Assembly (NCBI GenBank): GCA_003513845.1
Contig: DOTB01000011.1
Span: 1-57,239 of the forward strand
Direction of reading: 5' to 3'
Source: Candidatus Atribacteria bacterium
GTDB taxonomy: Bacteria; Atribacterota; Phoenicimicrobiia; Phoenicimicrobiales; Phoenicimicrobiaceae
Length of the DNA: 57,239 nucleotides
Below the pieces are notes generated by a model. It was not told the DNA's origin and ran no database searches. It saw nothing but the letters and a program-made list of their open reading frames with translations. Below, in pieces: positions 50,561-57,239 of the stretch (position 1 is the stretch's first letter; every line of letters begins with the position of its first letter). A program made the position numbers and the translations under genes.

Positions 50561-51355
50561 TCAAGTAATAGCTTCTTTTAAAGACCTGACAAAATTGTTC
50601 ACCTGAGATAATATTATGGGCAAATTCTTTTGAGAATCCTCTATTAATTTTACTATTGCACTTCCTACGATTATTGCATCAGCATATTTTACAATTTTTT
50701 GTGCTTGCTCAGGACTACTAATTCCAAAACCTATAGCCAGGGGAATATCTGTATAAAGACGAATCTTTTCTATCATCTCTAAAATCTGAGGTGTAAAGTT
50801 TTCTCTAGTTCCAGTCACTCCAGTAACTGAAACACAATAAATAAAACCTTGAGCTTTTTGAGCTACTGCCTTAATCCTTTCTAAAGTACTATTAGGAGCC
50901 AAAAAGGAAATTAAAGCCAATCCAGATTTATTTATAATATTTCTTAGGTCTTCACTCTCTTCTAAGGGCAAATCGGGTATAATAAAACCATCTACTCCCG
51001 CCTTTTGGCTATCCCTGGTGAAGCGCTCCAGCCCGTAACAATAAACCGGATTATAATAAGTCATTAAGGCAAGAGGGATAGAAATCTTTTTTCTGATTTT
51101 TTTTACTGTAGCCAATATTTTAGGTATATTTGCATTTTTTTCTAGAGCCCTTTGTGAGGCCTGTTGAATAGTTACTCCATCAGCCAGAGGATCAGAAAAA
51201 GGAATGCCTAACTCTATTACATCCGCCCCTGCTTCTGCAATAGTATAGACCAATTTTTCCGTCGTTTCTAAATCTGGATCTCCAGCTGTAATATAAATAA
51301 TTAAACCTTTTTTCCTTTTTTCTCTCAAATAACGCAAATTTTGCTCAATTCTCAT
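50561..51355 (-). CDS. trpA: Tryptophan synthase alpha subunit
   Basis: The start at ATG 51355 overlaps the trpB stop as ATGA and has GGGAGG seven bases before it; a longer frame to 51370 exists. About 264 residues: the catalytic Glu in [16 protein letters not shown], the catalytic Asp in [12 protein letters not shown], and phosphate-binding GFGISSPEQ and IVGSAIV. It cleaves indole-3-glycerol phosphate to indole. Last gene of the trp operon. Confidence 0.97.
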   Translation of the reverse strand: MRIEQNLRYLREKRKKGLIIYITAGDPDLETTEKLVYTIAEAGADVIELGIPFSDPLADGVTIQQASQRALEKNANIPKILATVKKIRKKISIPLALMTYYNPVYCYGLERFTRDSQKAGVDGFIIPDLPLEESEDLRNIINKSGLALISFLAPNSTLERIKAVAQKAQGFIYCVSVTGVTGTRENFTPQILEMIEKIRLYTDIPLAIGFGISSPEQAQKIVKYADAIIVGSAIVKLIEDSQKNLPIILSQVNNFVRSLKEAIT

Positions 51356-52548
51356 AATTTTGCCTCCCATCTATCTATAGCTACTTCGCTATCTTTATCT
51401 CCTCTACCCGATAAACATACCACTACAACCTCTTCCTTTTTGGTCTGGGGAATTAATTTGAGTAGATAAGCAAGAGCATGGGCACTCTCCAAAGCTGGAA
51501 TAATTCCCTCTGTTTGAGCTAATAGCTTAAAACCCTCTAAAGCTTCTTCGTCTGTTACAGAAACATATTTAACTCTCCCAGCTTCTTTAAAATAAGAATG
51601 CTCTGGGCCTACTCCCGGATAATCAAGACCGGCAGAAATAGAATAAGCTTCTCTTATTTGCCCATCTTTATCCTGCAAGACATAACTCTTGGCTCCGTGA
51701 AGTATGCCTATTCTCCCCGCCTCTAAACTCGCTGCATGTTTTTGACTATGCAAACCAATTCCTCCAGCTTCAACTCCATACATCTTTACCTCCAAATCAT
51801 CTTTAAAAGGATAAAACAAGCCTATAGAATTACTGCCTCCTCCTACACAAGCCACTAAATAATCAGGCAAACGACCTTCTTCCGCTAAAATTTGCTCTTT
51901 AGTTTCTTCACCAATTACTGACTGAAAGTCTCTTACTATCATAGGATAAGGGTGAGGCCCTACCACTGAACCGATTAGATAATAAGTATCTTTCACATTA
52001 GAAACCCAATCCCTGATGGCTTCATTAACTGCATCCTTTAAAGTTTTACTCCCCGACTTTATAGGAATCACTTCTGTCCCCAAAAGCTTCATACGAAAAA
52101 CGTTAAGGGCTTGTCTTTTTATATCTAACTCCCCCATATATACTGCACAGGAAAAATCAAATAATGCTGCTATAGTAGCTGTTGCCACCCCGTGTTGGCC
52201 GGCTCCAGTCTCAGCAATAATGCGTTTTTTACCCATTTGTTGAGCCAAAAGTGCTTGGCCAATAGCATTATTAATCTTATGAGCACCTGTATGATTTAAG
52301 TCTTCTCGTTTTAAGTAAATTTTCGCCCCTCCCAATTTCTCGCTCAATCTCCGGGCATAATAAAGGAGAGAGGGCCTTCCTATATAATTTCTGTAGTAAT
52401 AATCCAATTTTTTACGAAATTCTGGACTTTTTTTAGCTTCTTGATAGGCCATTTCTAATTCTGTTATGGCTGGCATTAAAGTTTCCGGCACATATTTCCC
52501 ACCAAATTTACCAAAATATCCCCTATTATCTGGTAATGTTTTGTTCAT
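51352..52548 (-). CDS. trpB: Tryptophan synthase beta subunit
   Basis: The 398-residue PLP enzyme carries the Schiff-base lysine in [10 protein letters not shown], the phosphate loop [12 protein letters not shown] and [12 protein letters not shown]; it belongs to the TrpB1 type that pairs with TrpA. GGAGGTG precedes the ATG at 52548. The start lies inside trpF (23-base overlap). Confidence 0.97.
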   Translation of the reverse strand: MNKTLPDNRGYFGKFGGKYVPETLMPAITELEMAYQEAKKSPEFRKKLDYYYRNYIGRPSLLYYARRLSEKLGGAKIYLKREDLNHTGAHKINNAIGQALLAQQMGKKRIIAETGAGQHGVATATIAALFDFSCAVYMGELDIKRQALNVFRMKLLGTEVIPIKSGSKTLKDAVNEAIRDWVSNVKDTYYLIGSVVGPHPYPMIVRDFQSVIGEETKEQILAEEGRLPDYLVACVGGGSNSIGLFYPFKDDLEVKMYGVEAGGIGLHSQKHAASLEAGRIGILHGAKSYVLQDKDGQIREAYSISAGLDYPGVGPEHSYFKEAGRVKYVSVTDEEALEGFKLLAQTEGIIPALESAHALAYLLKLIPQTKKEEVVVVCLSGRGDKDSEVAIDRWEAKL

Positions 52549-53161
52549 TTTCCCACCTCCGAACTTCTTTAATAAATTTTATTATCTTCTCAGGATCTTT
52601 TTGTCCATTTGTTTCTACTCCACTACTTATATCTACTCCATCTGGTCTGGCAATATTAAGGGCTTGATAAACATTGTATGGGTTAAGGCCTCCAGCTAAA
52701 ATTACCTGACCATATCTTCTAATATTATCCACTTTTTTCCAGGGGAAGGATAACCCAGTTCCCCCACTTTTGCGTGGCTGATATGTATCTGCTAAAAAAG
52801 CCCACACTATTCCCTTGTATGGCTCTGGGGTAAGATAAAAATTCCCCTTCTCTCCTATCCGAATTGCTTTTAATACCGGCTTTTCAAGTTGTCTACAGTA
52901 ATCTACACTTTCGCTACCATGTAACTGAAGAACCGATAGGGAACAATACTCTGCAATTTCATTTACTAAAGAAATTGGAGCATCAACAAAAACCCCCACT
53001 CGTAACACACCTTTAGGAATATCATCTATAATTTTTTTCGCCTTCTCCGGAATGATCTGTCTAAAACTTGGGGCAAAAACAAAACCTAAAGCATTTGCCC
53101 CATTTTCCACTGCCACTAAAGCACTCTTTAGGTCATTTATTCCACAAATTTTAACCAACAT
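52526..53161 (-). CDS. trpF: Phosphoribosylanthranilate isomerase
   Basis: The 211-residue TIM barrel has the catalytic Cys in VKICGIN and Asp in [15 protein letters not shown], with [15 protein letters not shown] and GVDISSGVE forming the phosphate site. It overlaps trpC by 11 bases and trpB by 23. AAGGAGGAAG lies upstream of the ATG. Confidence 0.96.
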   Translation of the reverse strand: MLVKICGINDLKSALVAVENGANALGFVFAPSFRQIIPEKAKKIIDDIPKGVLRVGVFVDAPISLVNEIAEYCSLSVLQLHGSESVDYCRQLEKPVLKAIRIGEKGNFYLTPEPYKGIVWAFLADTYQPRKSGGTGLSFPWKKVDNIRRYGQVILAGGLNPYNVYQALNIARPDGVDISSGVETNGQKDPEKIIKFIKEVRRWENEQNITR

Positions 53162-53969
53162 ATATCTTCTTCCTCCTTTTCCTCTTTTCTACTCCTGTCA
53201 GTTTTCTCAACTTATCACCAGGATTATTAGTAGTCATTAAAGCCTCTCCAATTAATATCGCATCTATTCCATATAGATTTAACCTTCTTACCTCTTTGTG
53301 ATTTTTAATCCCGCTTTCGCTAACTATTAAAGAATCCTGAGGTACCAGAGAACTCAACCTGGCTGTAATAGATAAATCAACAGAAAAATCCCTTAAATTA
53401 CGATTATTAATTCCTATAATTTTTGAGCCCGCCCTTGTCGCTTTTATCAGTTCTTCTTTATTATGCACTTCCACTAAACAATCTAATCCTAAAGAAGAAG
53501 CTATCTTTTGAAAACATACTAAAGTTGGCTCATCTAAAAGGCGAGCAATAAGCAAAATAGCATCTGCCCCCAAACAACGAGATTGATAAATTTGATATTC
53601 ATCCAAAATAAAATCTTTCCGTAAAACAGGCAAATTAGATATTTTCTTTACCTGGCGAATATAATCTGGTTCTCCTTTAAAAAATTTTCGCTCAGTTATA
53701 ACTGAAACAGCTCTTGCACCATTATCTGTATAAGCTCGAATAATTTTTTCAAAATTCTTTTTATCTTGAATCTTTCCTCGAGAAGGAGAAGCAAATTTAA
53801 GTTCAGCAATTATCGAAACATTTGAAGAACTATTTAAGCATCCAAAAAAGTCTCGAGTAGGAGGCAATCCTTCTGCTATTAAATCGAATAAAAATTGGAG
53901 AGGAAAATTCTTTTTATCTTGAGCTATTTCTTCTTTTTTATATTTTGCAATCTCTTCCAGTATATTCAT
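53151..53969 (-). CDS. trpC: Indole-3-glycerol phosphate synthase
   Basis: About 272 residues: IAELKFASPSRGKI, VLRKDFILDEYQIYQS, LVEVHNKEELIKA, IIGINNRNLRDFSVDL and ESGI, the active-site set of TrpC. ATG at 53969 shares its A with the trpD stop (TGATG) and has GGGAG at eight bases; a TTG just upstream is less likely. The C-terminal 20 residues are Lys/Arg-rich. Confidence 0.96.
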   Translation of the reverse strand: MNILEEIAKYKKEEIAQDKKNFPLQFLFDLIAEGLPPTRDFFGCLNSSSNVSIIAELKFASPSRGKIQDKKNFEKIIRAYTDNGARAVSVITERKFFKGEPDYIRQVKKISNLPVLRKDFILDEYQIYQSRCLGADAILLIARLLDEPTLVCFQKIASSLGLDCLVEVHNKEELIKATRAGSKIIGINNRNLRDFSVDLSITARLSSLVPQDSLIVSESGIKNHKEVRRLNLYGIDAILIGEALMTTNNPGDKLRKLTGVEKRKRRKKIYVG

Positions 53970-54988
53970 CAAGCCAACTCCCTGGTATATTTCCTTAGAT
54001 CTTCTAACTTTTTTAGAGCAGCTCCTGAATCTATAATTTCTGCCGCTTTTTTTACTCCTTCTCTTGTATCTTCAACCATTCCTCCTACCACTAAAATAGC
54101 AGCAGTATTTGCCAAAACTATATCTCGGTGGGGAGATTTCTTCCGGCCAGTTAATATACCTAAAGCAATTTCTTTATTAAACTTAGTGTTTCCTCCTTGA
54201 ATATCCTCTAACTTACATCGCTGCAATCCTAATTCTTCTGGTTCAAGATAGAAAGTCTTTACTATCCCATTCTTAACCTGGCTAATCTTTGTAAATCCGG
54301 TTATGGTTATTTCATCTATTCCATTTTCCCCGCACACTACCATTGCCTCTTGTACCCCAAGTTTTTCCAATACCCCTGCTATCAATTCAGTAAGATCCAA
54401 ATCGTAAACCCCTAAAACTTGATATTTTACTCCTGCTGGATTGGTAAGGGGACCAAGTAGATTAAAGATTGTACGAAATCCCATTTCTTTTCGAGGACCT
54501 ATTGCATGCTTCATTGCCGGATGAAAAGTTGGCGCAAAGAAAAAAGCAATTCCCACTTTTTCTAAACACTCTTCTATTTGAGAAGAAGTTAAATTTATAT
54601 TTATTCCTAAAGCCTCTAATACATCAGCACTCCCACACTTGCTGGATACTCCTCTATTACCATGTTTAGCCACTTTAAGCCCAGCTCCAGCTGCCACAAA
54701 AGCCGTAACCGTAGAAATATTAAAGGTACCTTTACAATCTCCACCAGTACCACATGTATCTACCGCCAAGGGATAAACTTTTTTTAATTTCACTGCATTC
54801 TCTCTCATAGCTTGAGCGCATCCAGTAATCTCTTCCACTGTCTCTCTTTTTATTCGTAGAGCGGTTAAAAAACTGGCAATTTGAGCTGCACTAACTTTTC
54901 CTTGCATTATTTCATTCATTACCCAACGAGCTTCTTCTTCTCTCAAATTTTCTCCTATTACTACTTTATTTAATAATTCTTTAAACAT
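53969..54988 (-). CDS. trpD: Anthranilate phosphoribosyltransferase
   Basis: The 339-residue enzyme has the PRPP/anthranilate motifs VDTCGTGGDCKGTFNISTVTAFVAAGAG, KHGNRGVSSKCGSADVLEALG, and FNLLGPLTNPAGV. It is a stand-alone TrpD, not fused to the glutaminase. It starts 26 bases after trpG. Confidence 0.97.
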   Translation of the reverse strand: MFKELLNKVVIGENLREEEARWVMNEIMQGKVSAAQIASFLTALRIKRETVEEITGCAQAMRENAVKLKKVYPLAVDTCGTGGDCKGTFNISTVTAFVAAGAGLKVAKHGNRGVSSKCGSADVLEALGININLTSSQIEECLEKVGIAFFFAPTFHPAMKHAIGPRKEMGFRTIFNLLGPLTNPAGVKYQVLGVYDLDLTELIAGVLEKLGVQEAMVVCGENGIDEITITGFTKISQVKNGIVKTFYLEPEELGLQRCKLEDIQGGNTKFNKEIALGILTGRKKSPHRDIVLANTAAILVVGGMVEDTREGVKKAAEIIDSGAALKKLEDLRKYTRELA

Positions 54989-55014
54989 CTTTTTGTCTCC
55001 TTCTTTCTAAAAAA

Positions 55015-55596
55015 TTATCTTTTAAATTCTTCAGCGATAGTTATAAAGTTTTTTAAAATATTCTTCCCTGGCGAAGTTAAAATAGATTCGGGATGAAATT
55101 GCACTCCTTCTACAGGATATTCCTTGTGGCGTACTCCCATAATCGTCCCATCATCTGCACGAGCAGTGACTTCAAGACAGGGAGGCAAGGAAGGTGGATC
55201 TAAAACTAAAGAATGATAACGACCAGCTTTAAATGGATTATCTATCCCTAAATACAGACCCTTTTGGTTATGATAAATAGAGGAGGTTTTGCCATGCATT
55301 AATTTCTTTGCTGGCACTATCCTGCCCCCATAGGCTACTCCAATAGATTGATGACCCAAACAAACTCCCAAAATAGGAACTTTATTCCCCAGCTTTTGAA
55401 CTACTTCTACCGAAATTCCAGCTTCTTTTGGAGTGCAGGGACCTGGAGAAATTACTATTCCAATCAAACATTTTTTGATAATTTCCTTTAAGGTTATCTC
55501 GTCATTTCTATACACTTCAGTTTCCATACCTAACTCAACCAAATATTGAACTAAATTATAAGTAAAAGAATCATAATTATCAATTACCAATATCAT
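55015..55596 (-). CDS. trpG: Anthranilate synthase glutaminase subunit
   Basis: The 193-residue class I glutamine amidotransferase has the nucleophile in GVCLGHQSIG and the His-Glu pair in VQFHPESIL. It supplies ammonia to TrpE. The sequence cannot exclude a double role with p-aminobenzoate synthase (PabA), which is common when only one copy exists. Confidence 0.95.
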   Translation of the reverse strand: MILVIDNYDSFTYNLVQYLVELGMETEVYRNDEITLKEIIKKCLIGIVISPGPCTPKEAGISVEVVQKLGNKVPILGVCLGHQSIGVAYGGRIVPAKKLMHGKTSSIYHNQKGLYLGIDNPFKAGRYHSLVLDPPSLPPCLEVTARADDGTIMGVRHKEYPVEGVQFHPESILTSPGKNILKNFITIAEEFKR

Positions 55597-55652
55597 TCTT
55601 GTTCCTCCTTAGCTAATGTAAAATTTAGTTGCCAGGCATTAAATTCTACATT

Positions 55653-57146
55653 TTAAGAATTCACTGCTAAATCTATTGCCTTAAGTAAAGCCATAGATTT
55701 ATTTAAAGTTTCTTTATATTCCATCTCAGGGATTGAATCTGCTACAATGCCAGCTCCTGCCTGGAGGTAAGCTTGATTCTTCTTAAAAATAATGGTACGA
55801 ATAGTAATGCAAGTATCCATATTTCCATTAAAACCTATATAACCAACAGCTCCTGCATAAGGCCCTCGACAATTAGGCTCTAATTCATCAATAATTTCCA
55901 TTGCTCGAACTTTGGGAGCACCAGAAACTGTCCCTGCTGGGAAACAAGCTTCTAATACATCAAAAGCGTCCTTATCTGGTTGAATTCTACCTTCTACTTC
56001 TGAAACCAAATGCATTACATGAGAAAACTTTTCCACTTTCATAAAATTAATTACCTTTACTGTCCCCGGGCAGCAAACTCGACCCAGGTCATTTCGAGCT
56101 AAATCTACCAACATAGTATGTTCCGCTCGTTCTTTTTCGTCATTTACCATCTCTTTTTCTAGATCTAAATCTTCTAATTTAGTCCTTCCTCTTGGACGTG
56201 TCCCAGCAATGGGTTTACTCTCTACCAATTTATCAGTTAATCTAACTAATGGTTCGGGAGATGCTCCAACTACCTGAATTTCACCAAAATTTAAATAATA
56301 CATATAAGGAGAAGGATTCAAACTCCGCAAAGAACGATAAACTTCAAATGGATGGAGCCCTATTTTTTTGGTAAGACATTGTGATAAAACTACCTGGAAA
56401 ATATCTCCCGCTAAAATATATTCCTTAGCCCTTTTCACTTTTTCAAAAAATTCTTTTTGCGTAACATTGCTTTTTAATATATTATTGTCTCCTATATTAT
56501 TTTTCACGCCCTTCTTTTCCAATTCTTGCAAAACTGCTGGTTTTTTAATTTTACCTATAATTCTTTCAATCTGTTCCACCGCTTTATCATAGGACACCTC
56601 TTTAGAAAGATCACTTAACGGATTATTTACAATTACCCACAGTTGATGAGTTAAATGATCAATGACCAAAGTTGTCGTGGCAAAAATTAAAATACAATCC
56701 GGTATTTCGAGGTCACTAATCTTTTTCTCAGGCAGTTTCTCTATAAACCTGACCATATCATAACCAAAGTAGCCAACTCCACCGCCGAAAAAACGAGGCA
56801 AACCATCTATGGAAATTGTTTTAAAATCATCAAATAATTTACGTAAATAAAGTAAAGGATTTTCATAAAGAACCATTTTCTTATCTTCTTTTATTATCTC
56901 AATCTTGGAACCTTTGTTCTGAAAAACCAAAAAAGGATCAATACCGATAAAGGAATAACGAGCTAACTTTCCATCTCCCTCTGCATTCTCCAGCAAATAA
57001 CTAAACTTGTTACTCTTCATTTTCTGAAAAATACTAATTGCTGTTTCTGTATCGATAAGAATTTTTCGATATACTGTAAGCATATTTGCTCTATTGTCCA
57101 ATTGCATAAATTCCTCTTTGCCAGGATAATATATTTTATCTTTCAT
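55653..57146 (-). CDS. trpE: Anthranilate synthase component I
   Basis: The 497-residue chorismate-using enzyme begins [24 protein letters not shown], the usual TrpE N-terminus, so the ATG at 57146 is preferred to the ATG at 57107. The C-terminal catalytic part has [16 protein letters not shown]-like [53 protein letters not shown] and [24 protein letters not shown] tryptophan feedback site of the LLES type is present as [19 protein letters not shown]. Its start overlaps the stop of the preceding partial gene (ATGA). Confidence 0.97.
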   Translation of the reverse strand: MKDKIYYPGKEEFMQLDNRANMLTVYRKILIDTETAISIFQKMKSNKFSYLLENAEGDGKLARYSFIGIDPFLVFQNKGSKIEIIKEDKKMVLYENPLLYLRKLFDDFKTISIDGLPRFFGGGVGYFGYDMVRFIEKLPEKKISDLEIPDCILIFATTTLVIDHLTHQLWVIVNNPLSDLSKEVSYDKAVEQIERIIGKIKKPAVLQELEKKGVKNNIGDNNILKSNVTQKEFFEKVKRAKEYILAGDIFQVVLSQCLTKKIGLHPFEVYRSLRSLNPSPYMYYLNFGEIQVVGASPEPLVRLTDKLVESKPIAGTRPRGRTKLEDLDLEKEMVNDEKERAEHTMLVDLARNDLGRVCCPGTVKVINFMKVEKFSHVMHLVSEVEGRIQPDKDAFDVLEACFPAGTVSGAPKVRAMEIIDELEPNCRGPYAGAVGYIGFNGNMDTCITIRTIIFKKNQAYLQAGAGIVADSIPEMEYKETLNKSMALLKAIDLAVNS

Positions 57147-57239
57147 TTTAGATTCACCATTTCCTCTACTCTGTTTTTTAAAAATTCTGAATACTCTTTA
57201 AAAACAAAAAGCTCTCCATCCCCATTTATTCTAATAATA
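57143..57239 (-). CDS. C-terminal end of an unidentified gene upstream of trpE
   Basis: A frame enters from the window edge and ends with TGA at 57145-57143, overlapping the trpE start as ATGA. The 31 visible residues, ending [19 protein letters not shown], are charged and helical. The tight overlap is the same coupling used elsewhere in the trp operon, so this is probably a further operon gene. No family can be named from 31 residues. Confidence 0.6.
   Translation of the reverse strand, partial: IIRINGDGELFVFKEYSEFLKNRVEEMVNLK

Overview
The window is AT-rich and gene-dense, about 57 kb with 55 supported coding regions, two of them cut by the window edges. Gene content points to an anaerobic bacterium: a tungsten-type aldehyde:ferredoxin oxidoreductase with its polyferredoxin, class 1B dihydroorotate dehydrogenase (PyrD/PyrK), a B12-binding radical SAM protein and FAD/Fe-S dehydrogenases. 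Regulation looks Firmicutes-like (PyrR attenuators, c-di-AMP and c-di-GMP riboswitches, SigH-like promoters, SpoVS, Asp23). The mixture resembles Atribacterota or Thermotogota-type lineages, but no marker here fixes the phylum. No rRNA, tRNA, CRISPR array, transposase or phage gene was recognised.

Layout. 1-6 kb: a truncated PAS sensor, an LCMT-type methyltransferase, a secreted alpha/beta hydrolase, small membrane proteins and a TrhA/hemolysin III protein. 6-11.3 kb: aldehyde oxidoreductase with ferredoxin, an MFS transporter and dihydrolipoyl dehydrogenase. 11.4-17.5 kb: a secreted DUF4384/PEGA protein, HU, Asp23, SpoVS, a radical SAM protein and an FmdB-type zinc ribbon. 17.6-24.4 kb: three consecutive secreted proteins, namely a double PsbP-like protein, a TPR-CHAT (caspase-like) protein and a PsbP/zinc-ribbon protein. 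25.3-29.4 kb: a potassium-uptake block holding a TrkA-TrkH hybrid, KtrB, KtrA and an HPP-family membrane protein. 29.8-38.6 kb: mixed housekeeping and repair genes (D-Ala-D-Ala ligase-like, Ogt, nucleotidyltransferase, UPF0316, TPR protein, mini Hsp20-like protein, endonuclease V, CinA, iron alcohol dehydrogenase). 38.7-57.2 kb, all on the minus strand: an RRM protein, an ABM monooxygenase, a nitronate monooxygenase, the pyrR-K-D-F-E operon, a GntR/FAD-dehydrogenase/LarA-like operon, and the complete trpE-G-D-C-F-B-A operon preceded by the tail of another gene.

The most striking region is the divergent spacer 24358-25289. It carries a c-di-GMP-I (GEMM) riboswitch facing left, toward the secreted CHAT cluster, and a c-di-AMP (ydaO-type) riboswitch with a terminator facing right, toward the potassium genes. 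A SigH-like promoter lies between the GEMM aptamer and the first secreted gene, and the same promoter motif occurs at five other sites. The first potassium gene is an in-frame fusion of TrkA to the last quarter of TrkH, and the following KtrB appears to start at ATT.

A second theme is a family of short intergenic palindromes whose arms change together so that pairing is kept. They often occur as doublets, and one composite copy of about 212 bp is present twice. Several copies reach into gene ends. The pyr leader holds two tandem PyrR-type attenuators.
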